A DNA stretch of 64,000 bases from Palsa-1233 sp031367105 (GTDB taxonomy: Bacteria; Gemmatimonadota; Gemmatimonadetes; Gemmatimonadales; GWC2-71-9). The DNA is taken from assembly GCA_031367105.1 (NCBI GenBank), contig JANLPG010000129.1, positions 1-64,000 of the forward strand, read 5' to 3'. Of the stretch, positions 41,803 through 51,160 are shown one piece after another. The notes beneath the pieces were generated by a model. The model saw only the letters and a program-made list of their open reading frames with translations. It made no database searches and had not been told where the DNA came from. The position numbers and the translations under genes are program-made. How positions within the stretch are numbered: the stretch's first letter is position 1; each line of letters begins with the position of its first letter.

Positions 41803-42665
41803 TGACCACCACCATCCAGGTCGCGCACAGCCCTGACTCCGACGACGCCTTTATGTTCTACGCCCTCGCCGAGGGAAAGATCGACACCGGCGACCTGCGC
41901 TACGAGCACGAGCTCTGCGATATCGAGACCCTCAATCAGCGCGCCCGGAACAAGGAGCTGGACGTCTCCGCCGTGTCGATCCACGCCTATGCCTATATCG
42001 CCAATGAGTACGCCCTGCTCTCGAGCGGCTCCTCGATGGGTGACGGCTACGGCCCCCGGCTGGTTGCACGCAACGCCCCACCTGCCGACCGGCTCACCGG
42101 TAGCGCGACCGTCCGCGCGGCGGCCAGGGGGAAGCGGATCGCGGTGCCCGGCCTGCTGACCACGGCGTATCTCTCGCTCCGGCTCTGGCAGCCGGACTTC
42201 GAGGTGGTGGTGCTGCCCTTCGACCAGATCGAGGCGGCGGTGCATCGCGGTGATGTGGAGCTGGGGTTGCTCATCCACGAGGGTCAGCTCACCTACGCCG
42301 ATGACGGTCTCCATCTCTGGGCCGATATGGGTGAATGGTGGCTGAGCGAGACCGGCCTTCCGCTCCCGCTCGGCGGCAACGTCGTCCGCCGCGATCTCGG
42401 CCGCGACGTGGTGGAGCAGGTCGCCCGTGACCTGCGTGACAGCATCGTCTATTCGCTGGAGCATCGTGCCGAAGCGCTCGCGCACGCAGCGCAGTACAAC
42501 CGCGGCATCTCGGAGGCGCGCACCGACGAATTCGTCGGGATGTACGTCAACCAGTGGACGGTGGACTATGGCGAACGCGGCCGCGCAGCGGTCCGGTTGC
42601 TGCTGGAGCGAGCGGCCGAGGCGGGGATCATTCCGACGCGGGTGGATGTCGAATTTATTGGATGA
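41802..42665 (+). CDS. mqnD: 1,4-dihydroxy-6-naphthoate synthase (futalosine menaquinone pathway)
   Basis: A 287-residue MqnD. It converts cyclic dehypoxanthine futalosine to 1,4-dihydroxy-6-naphthoate, a late step of the alternative route to menaquinone. The N-terminal HSPDSDDAFMFYAL signature and the periplasmic-binding-protein-like fold (VSIHAYAYI, LLIHEGQLTY with its catalytic His) are diagnostic. ATG shares its first base with the preceding stop. Implies a menaquinone-based respiratory chain. The stop codon lies at the start of a GATGATG array. Other mqn genes are not in the window. Confidence 0.92.
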   Translation: MTTTIQVAHSPDSDDAFMFYALAEGKIDTGDLRYEHELCDIETLNQRARNKELDVSAVSIHAYAYIANEYALLSSGSSMGDGYGPRLVARNAPPADRLTGSATVRAAARGKRIAVPGLLTTAYLSLRLWQPDFEVVVLPFDQIEAAVHRGDVELGLLIHEGQLTYADDGLHLWADMGEWWLSETGLPLPLGGNVVRRDLGRDVVEQVARDLRDSIVYSLEHRAEALAHAAQYNRGISEARTDEFVGMYVNQWTVDYGERGRAAVRLLLERAAEAGIIPTRVDVEFIG

Positions 42666-42688
42666 TGGATGATGGATGATGGATGGTG
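42661..42688 (+). repeat. GATGATG heptamer array at the mqnD stop codon
   Basis: Three GATGATG units and one GATGGTG. The TGA stop of mqnD is within the first unit. Same unit and orientation relative to the gene as at 14085 and 49544. Confidence 0.9.
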
Positions 42689-42751
42689 GGGAGGGGCCGA
42701 CATCTCGATGAGGTGCCGGCCCTTCAGCTTTCCGCGCCGGTCGCATCTCGC

Positions 42752-44581
42752 TCAGGGGCCCGGGGTCTTGTTCTCGAACCAGAGAATGCCACCGCTGCCG
42801 ACCCCGATGAGGAAATCGAGGTCGCCATCGCCATCGAGGTCAGCCACTGCCGGTGCCGAGAGGTCGAAGGTCGGCAGTTTGAAGGTGGAATCACGCACGA
42901 AGGTGAACGCTCCGACAGCGCCCACATTCCGCCACAGCTGCACCCCGCCATCCTCGCTGCCGATCAGCAGATCGAGTCTGCCATCGCCATCGAGATCGGC
43001 GAGCACCGGGGTGCTCCGTCGACCGACATCGAGGCCGAGGAAATGGTCGCTCACCAGCGCGAAGCTCGGAGCGGTGCGCGTACCGGCATTACGATAGAGG
43101 TTCAGCTCGCCCGACGCCTCGCCAACCACCATATCGAGGAGCCCGTCGCCGTTGAGATCACCCAGTGTTGGCACGGTGTTACTGCCTCGCGTGATCGTCA
43201 CCAGCGCGGAATCCGCCAGCGTCCACCGTGGCTCGCCGCGCGAACCGCTATTTCGGAACCATTTCACCTTGTCACGCCAGCTGCCGACAATCAGGTCCGG
43301 CAGCCCATCGCCATCGAGATCGGCAATCGCGGGCGCCGGATGGAACTCGGTGGGAATCGGCAGCACCCCCCGATCGCGGTAGGCTGGCACCTTCGCGGTT
43401 CCGACGTTCTCGAACCAAGTGATGGTACCGAGCTCGTTGTTCCCGGGAGAAATCCTGTTGGCAATCAGCAAGTCGAAGTCGCCATCACCGTCGACGTCGC
43501 CGAGCGTTGGCAGCGCCTCGCTACCCACGTCGATCGTGGGAATCAGCCGCGAAGTACGGGTGATGAACTTTCCCTTGCTCACCTGCTCCAGATAGTACAG
43601 GTTGTTGATCGAAGTGGTGCTCGGCTTGAACGCACCGCCAATCACTCCCAGCACCAGATCGACATCGCCGTCGGCATCAACATCCCCGAAGGCAGGGGCG
43701 TTGTAACCACTGGTCAGCAGTGGCATCCCCACCGGGAACTGCACCGGCGTGCTGCTGTGCAGATTGGGTTGCGTGCAGCTGCCACTGTTTTCGATCTGCA
43801 GCAGACCCGGTTCGAAGAAATCTCCCCAGTAGAGATCGAGGTCCCCGTCGCCATCGACGTCCGCAAACGCCATCGTGTTGGCACCGTGCAACGAAGGCCT
43901 GCCTATTGCGGCTTCCCCGCCGATGATCTCGATCCCTTCCCAGCGTTCGGTCAGGAAGCGGAAGCGGGGCATCCCGTCGTCGCCACGCGCACCCTCTTCG
44001 TAGCGGTCCACCGTGCCGCTCACTCGTCCGATGAACAGATCCAGCTTCCCGTTGCAGTCGATATCGACGGTGTTGAGAATGTTCTGCTGGTCGGCGAAGA
44101 TTGCCTTGCCATCGCTGTCGCGGAGCGAATCGGGGAGCGCGGTGAAGTGTGCCGCTGCCCGGGTACCATCGTTCCGCCAGATCCGGATAAAGCTGTTTCG
44201 CAGCTCCCCCATCAGGTCGAAGTCGCCGTCGTGGTCGAGATCGACGAATCGGAACCACTCCCCCACATTCAGATCCTGGTAGCGGTCACTGCGCCAGACG
44301 TATTTCCCCTCCCGGTTCTCGAACAGCATCACTTGCCCGCCCCGCTCCTGCACGAAGAGATCGAGGTCGCCATCACCATCAATATCGACCAGCTGCGGCC
44401 GGGGGACATCGAAGCCACCCAGAAACGGCTGCGCCATCTGCGTCCCAGCGGTATCGGCGACGGCGATTCCGTCGACGTGGCGGAGGAACTGCCAGGCGCG
44501 GGGTGCCTGCGCTGGCAAGGGAACCGCGAGCGCCACGGCGCCGAGCAGCAGCGTTGCGGCCTGTGCCCACCCACCCCTCAT
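42752..44581 (-). CDS. Secreted FG-GAP/VCBS repeat beta-propeller protein
   Basis: A 609-residue secreted protein: signal peptide to about residue 25 (LPAQA), then about ten repeats of the calcium-binding DxDGDxDLD type, for example DIDGDGDLDLF and DLDGDGLPDLIVG. Such integrin-like propellers mediate adhesion or binding of polymers at the cell surface; no catalytic site is visible. ATG at 44581 overlaps the YncE-like stop (ATGA). Last gene of a three-gene operon of propeller proteins. Confidence 0.85.
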   Translation of the reverse strand: MRGGWAQAATLLLGAVALAVPLPAQAPRAWQFLRHVDGIAVADTAGTQMAQPFLGGFDVPRPQLVDIDGDGDLDLFVQERGGQVMLFENREGKYVWRSDRYQDLNVGEWFRFVDLDHDGDFDLMGELRNSFIRIWRNDGTRAAAHFTALPDSLRDSDGKAIFADQQNILNTVDIDCNGKLDLFIGRVSGTVDRYEEGARGDDGMPRFRFLTERWEGIEIIGGEAAIGRPSLHGANTMAFADVDGDGDLDLYWGDFFEPGLLQIENSGSCTQPNLHSSTPVQFPVGMPLLTSGYNAPAFGDVDADGDVDLVLGVIGGAFKPSTTSINNLYYLEQVSKGKFITRTSRLIPTIDVGSEALPTLGDVDGDGDFDLLIANRISPGNNELGTITWFENVGTAKVPAYRDRGVLPIPTEFHPAPAIADLDGDGLPDLIVGSWRDKVKWFRNSGSRGEPRWTLADSALVTITRGSNTVPTLGDLNGDGLLDMVVGEASGELNLYRNAGTRTAPSFALVSDHFLGLDVGRRSTPVLADLDGDGRLDLLIGSEDGGVQLWRNVGAVGAFTFVRDSTFKLPTFDLSAPAVADLDGDGDLDFLIGVGSGGILWFENKTPGP

Positions 44582-45687
44582 CGAGCGCCCGCCGCACCCA
44601 TCCCGGTCGGGCCGGTACCAAGCATCAGTGTCTTGATCACCTTCCCCTGCTTCACGTCGATGATCGAGAGCCAGCCATCGCGCGGGTTCATCCCCTGCAT
44701 CCCGGTCATCCCCGGCATATGGTCGTGCGCGCTCTCACCCGGTTTCACGGCACCGGTGTTCTGGTTCACGACGAAGAGCAGCTTCCCGTCGCGACGCAGG
44801 ATCAGGTCGTACGGCTGGGCCAGATCGCCCGTGATCGTGCGCCGCACCCTGCCGTGCTTCACATCGACCACGGCGACGGCATTTCCGCCGAACAGGGTCA
44901 CGAAGACGGTCTTTCCATCGGCGCTGAACATCGGATCCCACGGCTTCCCTGCGAGCGGAATTTCGCGCACCGGGGTGAACGGAGGCGGTCGGGTCAGATC
45001 GAACACGAGCAACGTGTTGGAAAGTTCGCCTCCGACCACCATCGTCTTCCCGTCCGGGCTCTGGGCGAACTGCACCAGCGAGCGCGTCACTCCCGCGAGG
45101 GTCGTCAGGGTGACCTGTCCGGTCGCGGTGGCGACCGAGGCGATCCGGTTTTCCGCCAGCGAAGCCGTATGCACCCACTGCCCGTCGCGACTCGCCAGCA
45201 GCGCGTGCGGTCGGGGGAGCTGAATTTCCTGCGGTTCCAGCAGCGTGAAATCGGAGCGCCGGATCACCGCGAGTGACTTCGGAGGATTGACCGCCGTCAT
45301 CGAGCGACCAACGTAGAGCGAATCGTGCATCGGGTCGAGCGCCAGCAGTCCCGGCGTCTCCATCTTCACCTGACCGACCACGTGGTTATTGCGGTCCAAC
45401 TTCACGACGAGGCCGTCACCAATCAAGGAGACGTACCAGAAGGAGCCGTCCTGTTCCACCACAACGTGGTGCGGCTTGGCGTTGCCGGTGAAGCCCATCG
45501 TTTTCAAGTCAAGCACCGTGTCGATCGTCAACTTGAACTGGTCGACCACGGTGATGGAGGCGCCAGACTGGTTCACGATGTAGAGCTTCGCCCCCGCCGG
45601 CGGAACGGGGGCCCCCGAAGGGGCCCCCGCGCCGAGACCGACCACTGCCGCGAGGAGCCCAGCAGATCGCGTCAGGAGCGCGATCAC
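44578..45687 (-). CDS. YncE-like (YVTN-repeat) secreted beta-propeller
   Basis: A 369-residue periplasmic or extracellular protein with a short signal peptide (to about 24) and repeated YVTN-type blades: KLYIVNQSGASITVVD, GKTVFVTLFGGNAVAVVD, DGKLLFVVNQNTG. A His/Met-rich loop, HDHMPGMTGMQGM, near the C-terminus could bind copper or another metal. GTG at 45687 overlaps the stop of the upstream gene. Role unknown; may act together with the two flanking propeller proteins. Confidence 0.8.
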   Translation of the reverse strand: MIALLTRSAGLLAAVVGLGAGAPSGAPVPPAGAKLYIVNQSGASITVVDQFKLTIDTVLDLKTMGFTGNAKPHHVVVEQDGSFWYVSLIGDGLVVKLDRNNHVVGQVKMETPGLLALDPMHDSLYVGRSMTAVNPPKSLAVIRRSDFTLLEPQEIQLPRPHALLASRDGQWVHTASLAENRIASVATATGQVTLTTLAGVTRSLVQFAQSPDGKTMVVGGELSNTLLVFDLTRPPPFTPVREIPLAGKPWDPMFSADGKTVFVTLFGGNAVAVVDVKHGRVRRTITGDLAQPYDLILRRDGKLLFVVNQNTGAVKPGESAHDHMPGMTGMQGMNPRDGWLSIIDVKQGKVIKTLMLGTGPTGMGAAGAR

Positions 45688-48083
45688 GGGATTGCCTGGG
45701 TGCGGTCACGGATCAGGAAGATGCCCGTTTCCATATTGTTGATCAGGATCGCCCCGTTCTTGAAGAACGGATAGTTGTTCCAGCTACCGGAGAAGCCGGG
45801 GACGTTCTGCCCCGGCGCCACGTCGAAGAAGCCGACTTCGCGCGGCTTGATGGGATCGGTGATGTCGATAATCCGCAGCCCGGCCATATAGTTCGACTGG
45901 TACATCCGGTTGCCCTTGACGTACAGATTGTGGTCGGACGCCTTGGTCGTGCCGAGGAACGGTCCCACGAACACGGGATCGTCGAGCTTGGCCATATCGA
46001 AGATCAGGGTGCGCGTGGCCTTGGCAGCGTCGCCCTTCCCGCTGGTCTCGTCAAGTTCGTCGTCGACGTAGAAGTAGCGCATATCCTCGGTCCACCATCC
46101 CTGGTGGGTGTAGCCAACATCGGGATAGGTCGCCCGCGAGAGGATCGCCGGGTTCTTCTTATCGGTGACATCCGTGATGGAGAGCGCCGTTTCGTTCGAG
46201 CCGACGCAAATCTCCTTCCCGGTGTAGCGTGTGTCGGGACCGTGGTACATCCGGCAGAGGCCGTCGTGGGTGTAGCCAGTGCCGGCACGCCCGGTCTTGG
46301 TGTCGGCAAAGCAACCGACGAAGACCGGGTGGAGCGGGTCGTGCATATCGATCATATGGTAGCCGCCACCACAGGTCTCCCCGCCACCGTTGCTGCCCAC
46401 GGCATAGGCGAACTGGGAGCCATCATTGGTCATGATGTCGTGAATGGAATACAGCGCGTCGTACCAGGCATCGGTCGTGAAGATTTGCGGCGTCTTGACC
46501 GCGCGCAGATGGTGGAGGTCGAAGATCTGGATGCCGTGGTGGCCCGCGCCGTCGGAGACGATCAGTGCGTAGTGACCAAGGGTCTTGATCTCCTTCCAGA
46601 TGGCGACATTGGCGGTCGCCGGTTTCGGCAAGTCGCCGAGGTAGCGGGGATGGCTCGGATCACTGACGTCGATGTAGGAGGTTCCATCATTGCGGCCGAT
46701 GATGGCGTAGTCCTTCCCAGTCTCCGGGTCGGTCCAGCCCCAGTTACCACTGATCATCGTCCCTCGCTTCCCGCCGATTGCCGAGATCGGCATATAGGAG
46801 AGAATGCCGGTGTTGCCACATTCCCACTCCTTCGCCATCCCGTTGTCGCACTTCACTTCGGCTCCGGCGATTGCCGCCCACTTGTCGACCACGGGCGGAA
46901 ATGACGTCCCCTTCAGCATCCAGGCACCGGTGGGCGACTTCGCCAGGAACATCACCGTGCCGAGTCCGCCGCCATCGCCGACCATTCCGATGATGGCGTT
47001 GTTGCCCGAGATGGCGAAGGCATTGCCAAACGTGCCGCGTGACGGAATGGAGTCGACCAGCAACTTGGTCATTCCGGTAAAATTGCCGTCCTTCCCGCGC
47101 GCAAGCCGGAAGATCCGGCCGACGCCAGCCTCGGCGGCGGGAGCTCCGATCCAGAGTTCCTTGTCGCCAATGGCGACCGAGGCACCGAAGCGCGACGCGC
47201 CACCTTCGAACGACGTAAAGGTCGCCTTCTCGGTCCAGGGGGCGTCCTTGCCCCGCTCGAACAGGACCGCGGAGCCGGCGAAGGTGTTGGCGGTCGGCGC
47301 GCCGGCGAGCAGCTGGTCGCCCCTCACGGTGACCGATGCGCCCAGTTGGGAGTTGTCGAGGATCCGGCGCCCGAGCAGCGCTGCCTCCTGTTTCCAGGTC
47401 CCCTCGGCACCCTTCACGAACGTGTAGATCTTCCCCTTCGACTCCCGGCCCGGCGCACCGACCGCGACCCGGTCGCCATCGATCGAGATCGCGGCGCCGA
47501 ACTTGTCACCTGCGGCAGCGCCTCCCTCAGGCGTCAGCGTCCCGGCTGCGGTCCAACGTCCATCGGCGCCGCGACGGAAGAGGTAGACCGAGCCGCCTCC
47601 GGCTTCGCCCGGTGCGCCCACTAATGCCAGATCGCCACTGAGGGCCAGCGCCTGCCCGAAATTGGCGCGGGCCTTCTGGCCCACGTCGCCGATGACGCCG
47701 GCAGCGGTCCAGTTACCATCGGCGCCGCGGCGAAAGATCTGCACCGTGCCACGGCCGCTGTCGGCGGCGTTGAACGTCCCCACCTGACCCACCAGCAGCG
47801 TCACGCCATCGGTGGCCAGCGACACGCCGAAGCCGTCGCCAATCGCCCCGTTCGGGGCGCTCAGCTTGCCGGTGACTTTCCAGCCGGTCGGTAGCCGGCG
47901 GTAGAGGTGCACCGCACCCTGGCCACGCTGCGCCTCACCCACAAACGCTGCGTCGCCGTGGATCGCCACCGCCGCGCCGAAGCCAGCGAGACGGGGGCCG
48001 TCGGATCGGTCGGACGCGTGACTGACCGTTGCAAACACCGTCACGGCGCAGGAAAGCGTCGCGAAGGAGATTACTCGCTTCAT
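45684..48083 (-). CDS. Large secreted FG-GAP plus LVIVD (choice-of-anchor B) protein
   Basis: A 799-residue secreted protein. Signal peptide ends near SHAS. Residues about 30-400 form FG-GAP-like blades (FGVSLATDGVTLLVGQ, KFGAAISIDGDRVAVGAPG). The C-terminal part (410-790) has choice-of-anchor B/LVIVD features such as YIDVSDPSHPRYLGDLP, DLHHLRAVKTP and ITDVTDKKNPAILSR. Probably surface-exposed and structural or binding. First gene of the operon; ATG at 48083 follows GAGG. A TATACT at 48118-48123 on the minus strand may be its -10 box. Confidence 0.83.
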   Translation of the reverse strand: MKRVISFATLSCAVTVFATVSHASDRSDGPRLAGFGAAVAIHGDAAFVGEAQRGQGAVHLYRRLPTGWKVTGKLSAPNGAIGDGFGVSLATDGVTLLVGQVGTFNAADSGRGTVQIFRRGADGNWTAAGVIGDVGQKARANFGQALALSGDLALVGAPGEAGGGSVYLFRRGADGRWTAAGTLTPEGGAAAGDKFGAAISIDGDRVAVGAPGRESKGKIYTFVKGAEGTWKQEAALLGRRILDNSQLGASVTVRGDQLLAGAPTANTFAGSAVLFERGKDAPWTEKATFTSFEGGASRFGASVAIGDKELWIGAPAAEAGVGRIFRLARGKDGNFTGMTKLLVDSIPSRGTFGNAFAISGNNAIIGMVGDGGGLGTVMFLAKSPTGAWMLKGTSFPPVVDKWAAIAGAEVKCDNGMAKEWECGNTGILSYMPISAIGGKRGTMISGNWGWTDPETGKDYAIIGRNDGTSYIDVSDPSHPRYLGDLPKPATANVAIWKEIKTLGHYALIVSDGAGHHGIQIFDLHHLRAVKTPQIFTTDAWYDALYSIHDIMTNDGSQFAYAVGSNGGGETCGGGYHMIDMHDPLHPVFVGCFADTKTGRAGTGYTHDGLCRMYHGPDTRYTGKEICVGSNETALSITDVTDKKNPAILSRATYPDVGYTHQGWWTEDMRYFYVDDELDETSGKGDAAKATRTLIFDMAKLDDPVFVGPFLGTTKASDHNLYVKGNRMYQSNYMAGLRIIDITDPIKPREVGFFDVAPGQNVPGFSGSWNNYPFFKNGAILINNMETGIFLIRDRTQAIP

Positions 48084-48240
48084 GGAGGTCCTCGTACGGG
48101 TTGAAAGGGAGATCTTGAGTATAGTGTCCCCACTCAGGGCGGGAAGATCGTGGTTCTCTACGGAACGCTACCCGGGGGGTTTCGGGGCTGGAGGCGAAGA
48201 TTCGACCCGCTCCAGCTGGCGCGTTATTGTTGGGGTGTCA

Positions 48241-48250
48241 CCCCCCCCCC
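48241..48250. repeat. Ten-C homopolymer in the leader of the HD-GYP gene
   Basis: A run of 10 C lies 15 bases before the ATG at 48266, just ahead of the TTGGAG ribosome-binding site. Runs this long slip during replication and can vary expression. Confidence 0.9.
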
Positions 48251-48265
48251 GCCCTTGGAGCCCCA

Positions 48266-49384
48266 ATGACATCCCCAACGATCGTCGACCCGCTCGCTCC
48301 CCGGGGGCCACTCGACTCCGAGGAGGGGAGCGTCATCACCACCCTCATCGTCGACGACGAGGGATCGGTCCGCGACGCACTGGCGAAGTTCCTGACCGCG
48401 ATCGGCCACGAAGTCGTCACCGCCAGCGACAGTGCCGGCGCCATTGCCGAGATTCGCCGCCGCAAGATCGCCTGCATTCTGCTGGATGTCCGGCTCCCCG
48501 ACGCCTCGGGGCTCGATCTCGTCCCGGTGATCCTCGAACAGGAGCCGTTCGCGGCGATCCTGATGCTCACCGCGGTGAACGACGCCCATTCCGCGGCCCT
48601 CTGTATGCAGCGCGGCGCAATGGACTACCTCGTCAAGCCGGTCGACCTCCCCGATCTCCAGCGGGCCATCGTCCGGGCCCTCGCCCGTCGGCGCGAGACC
48701 ATCGAGCAGGCGCAGACCCAGGCGTGGCTGCGGCAGGAGATCGTCCAGCGCGGGGCCGACCTGCGTCGCGAGCGAAGCAATCTCGAACGCATCTCGGTGG
48801 CGACACTTGAGGCGCTGGTCAATGCCCTCGAAGCGAAGGATGCCTACCTCCGCGGTCACTCGGCGCGGGTGGCTGACCTCTCGGCGATGGTGGCCGCGGA
48901 GCTGGGGCTGGGTGATGAGCAGATCGAGATGGTGCGCACCGCCGGCCGACTGCACGACATCGGGAAGATCGGCATCCGGGATGAGGTCATCAACAAGAAG
49001 GGACCGCTCACCGATGTTGAGTTCGAGCACGTCAAGAGCCACGTCGCCATCGGCGCCCAGATCCTGGCACCGCTGACCCACCTGCGCGAGGTGATTGCCT
49101 TCGTGCGGTCGCACCACGAGCGTGCGGATGGCACCGGCTATCCCGACGGTCTCGCGACCAGCGCGATTCCCATCGGCGCCAGGATCCTCGGCGCTGCCGA
49201 GATTTACGATGCCCTCACTACCGCACGACCCTATCAGGAAAAGATGACGCCCGATGAGGCCGTTGCCCGGATGCGCGACCTGGTCGGCACCGCGATCGAC
49301 GCCGACGTCCATCGCGCCCTTTCGGCGGTCGTGGCGCGGCGGAAGACGCTGACGTTCCTGGATGACAGGACGCTGACAGACTGA
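48266..49384 (+). CDS. Response regulator with HD-GYP phosphodiesterase domain
   Basis: A 372-residue RpfG-like protein. An N-terminal receiver domain (about 24-145) has the acidic pair VDDE, phospho-acceptor Asp in ILLDVRLPD, and Lys in LVKPVD. A coiled-coil linker leads to an HD-GYP domain (about 180-360) with HDIGKIGI, HHERADGTGYPDGL and DALTTARPY. It should hydrolyse cyclic di-GMP in response to phosphorylation. ATG at 48266 after TTGGAG. No cognate kinase is adjacent. A TATTGT (48225-48230) is a candidate -10 and the poly-C run follows it. Confidence 0.9.
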   Translation: MTSPTIVDPLAPRGPLDSEEGSVITTLIVDDEGSVRDALAKFLTAIGHEVVTASDSAGAIAEIRRRKIACILLDVRLPDASGLDLVPVILEQEPFAAILMLTAVNDAHSAALCMQRGAMDYLVKPVDLPDLQRAIVRALARRRETIEQAQTQAWLRQEIVQRGADLRRERSNLERISVATLEALVNALEAKDAYLRGHSARVADLSAMVAAELGLGDEQIEMVRTAGRLHDIGKIGIRDEVINKKGPLTDVEFEHVKSHVAIGAQILAPLTHLREVIAFVRSHHERADGTGYPDGLATSAIPIGARILGAAEIYDALTTARPYQEKMTPDEAVARMRDLVGTAIDADVHRALSAVVARRKTLTFLDDRTLTD

Positions 49385-49413
49385 CCACCGATGGGCTACA
49401 GGCGGCCAAAGCT

Positions 49414-49536
49414 TGTCATCCTGAGCGTAGCGGCCGCAGGCCGCGCAGTCGAAGGATCGTCGGGCCGCCCAGCCGCACAAGTCGAGACCTCTCGCTTGGG
49501 AGATGCCGAGGATCCTTCGCTACGCTCAGGATGACA
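49414..49536. repeat. Palindromic intergenic element with 19-bp inverted repeats
   Basis: Perfect 19-bp terminal repeats, TGTCATCCTGAGCGTAGCG (49414-49432) and its complement (49518-49536), enclose 85 bases with further partial symmetry (GAAGGATC). Resembles intergenic palindromic repeats of the CATCCTGAGCG type. No ORF inside. Confidence 0.85.
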
Positions 49537-49543
49537 CTCAAAA

Positions 49544-49585
49544 CATCATCCACCATCCACCATCCATCATCCATCATCCACCATC
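49544..49585 (-). repeat. GATGATG/GATGGTG heptamer array at the M48 peptidase stop codon
   Basis: Six 7-base units, read on the minus strand as mixed GATGATG and GATGGTG. They begin at the base directly after the TAG stop of the M48 gene. Confidence 0.9.
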
Positions 49586-50590
49586 CTACTCAAACGCCAT
49601 CCCCCGCAGCCTCGTGATCCGCTCCTCGATCGGCGGATGCGATGCCAGCAGGTTGCCGACGACTCCGCTGAGTCGCGAGAATCGCCCGTCGCCGGGATCC
49701 ACGATGCAGAGATGGGCGGCCCCACGGCCGACGGCGCGCGTTGGCGTGCGGGCATTGTCGAGCTTGGCGAGGGCACTGGCCAGCGCCGAGGGATTCCGGG
49801 TGTACTGTGCCGCGGTGGCATCGGCCAGGAATTCGCGCTTGCGGGAGATTGCCATCGCCATCAGCCGCGAGAGCAACGGCGCCAGCAGCAGGGTCACCAA
49901 CCAGAGGACCAGCACCACCAGCGCCACCGGGAGGTTCTTCGAGCCGCGCCGCCCGACCGCGCTCACCACACCGCCGCCGGCCCGTCCACTGTGCCAGAGG
50001 AAGCGGCCAAACCCATCCGACAGCAGGGCAATCGAGCCGACCATCGCTGCCACCAGCGTCAGCAGTTGGGTATCGTAGCGGGCGATGTGCCCCATCTCGT
50101 GCGCGACCACCGCCTGCAATTCGTCACGGTCGAGCAGCGTCAGCAGCCCGTCGGTCACCGCCAGCGAAGCGTGCCCGGGGTCGCGACCGGTGGCGAAGGC
50201 GTTCGGGTCATCATCGGGCACGAGATAGAGCTTCGGCCGCGGTTGCCCCGACGCGATCACCATCTCGTCGACCACATTGACCAACCGCTGTTGCCCCTCG
50301 GTGGCCGGATGGATCAACTCCATCGCGTGCGTCGACCAGAGGACCTGTCGATCGCCATACACCCAGGAGACCCACGCGAAGCCGGACGCGATCAGCGTCA
50401 CGGCGATACCGACAAACGGCACGACGTGATGGTAATTGTTGGCGGGAGCATCGCCGGTGGCGAGGTACAGTGCGATGTCGCCACCGAACCCTGCCCACGC
50501 GAAGAAGACGACGAAGCCGATCAGCAGCCACGACGACTTTCGCCGGTTCGATTCCTGCTGCGCGAAGAGGTTGCGCGGAGCACTATCCAC
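49586..50590 (-). CDS. HtpX-like M48 membrane metalloprotease
   Basis: A 334-residue zinc endopeptidase with two N-terminal membrane helices (about 22-42 and 55-75) and two more after the active site. The zinc motif is VVAHEMGHIARYD; the third ligand Glu is in SRKREFLADA. HtpX-type enzymes degrade damaged membrane proteins from the cytosolic side. GTG at 50590, 9 bases after the lemA stop. Co-transcribed with lemA and a MerR-like regulator; lemA-M48 pairs are widespread. Confidence 0.9.
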   Translation of the reverse strand: MDSAPRNLFAQQESNRRKSSWLLIGFVVFFAWAGFGGDIALYLATGDAPANNYHHVVPFVGIAVTLIASGFAWVSWVYGDRQVLWSTHAMELIHPATEGQQRLVNVVDEMVIASGQPRPKLYLVPDDDPNAFATGRDPGHASLAVTDGLLTLLDRDELQAVVAHEMGHIARYDTQLLTLVAAMVGSIALLSDGFGRFLWHSGRAGGGVVSAVGRRGSKNLPVALVVLVLWLVTLLLAPLLSRLMAMAISRKREFLADATAAQYTRNPSALASALAKLDNARTPTRAVGRGAAHLCIVDPGDGRFSRLSGVVGNLLASHPPIEERITRLRGMAFE

Positions 50591-50599
50591 GAACGGTGA

Positions 50600-51160
50600 T
50601 CAGCGCAGCGAGATGTCGGCCTTGGGGACGTCACGCTCTCCAGGTTCGGTGATCTCCCAGAGCTCGGCCGGAGTGGCCTTGGCGATTCCGGCGACGAGGT
50701 TGGTCGGGAATTGCTGTTGCGCCACGTTGTACTGCGTCGCAGCGTCGTTGTAGTGCTGTCGCGCGAAGGCGATCTTGTTTTCCGTCGACGTCAACTCCTC
50801 CTGCAGTTGCGACACATTGCCGAGCGATTTGAGGTCGGGATAGGCCTCAGCCACCGCGAAGAGACGCCCGAGTGCCTGCGTCAATGCTCCCTCCGCCTGC
50901 GCGGTTGCCGCCACGCCAGTCGCCGCCACCGCCTTCGTCCGGGCGGAGATGACCGCCTCGAGCGTCTCGCGCTCGAACTGCAGCGCCCCCTTCACCGTGT
51001 CGACCAGATTGGGGATCAGGTCGTGGCGACGCTTCAGTTGCACGTCGATCTGCTTCCAGGCGTTGGCGACCTGACCCTTGAGGGCGATCAATTTGTTGTA
51101 CGCCCCGATCATCCAGAGCACCAGGACGGCGACGACCACCATCAGGACAATGCCGCTCAT
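50600..51160 (-). CDS. lemA: LemA family protein
   Basis: A 186-residue protein with an N-terminal membrane helix (2-19) and a long four-helix bundle: NKLIALKGQVANAWKQIDV, QLKRRHDLIPNLVDTVKG and a Tyr/Asn-rich C-terminal helix (YNDAATQYNVAQQQFPTN) typical of LemA. Such proteins are linked to envelope stress and to partner proteases or TPM proteins, with no known activity. ATG overlaps the MerR-like stop (ATGA), one of the few CATG sites of the window. Confidence 0.92.
   Translation of the reverse strand: MSGIVLMVVVAVLVLWMIGAYNKLIALKGQVANAWKQIDVQLKRRHDLIPNLVDTVKGALQFERETLEAVISARTKAVAATGVAATAQAEGALTQALGRLFAVAEAYPDLKSLGNVSQLQEELTSTENKIAFARQHYNDAATQYNVAQQQFPTNLVAGIAKATPAELWEITEPGERDVPKADISLR

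Noticed and set aside
42683..45223. Plus-strand open frame of 846 codons
   Set aside because: It is antisense to the VCBS and YncE-like genes; its translation is low-complexity (repeated VAIAIEI) caused by the DGDGD-coding repeats opposite.
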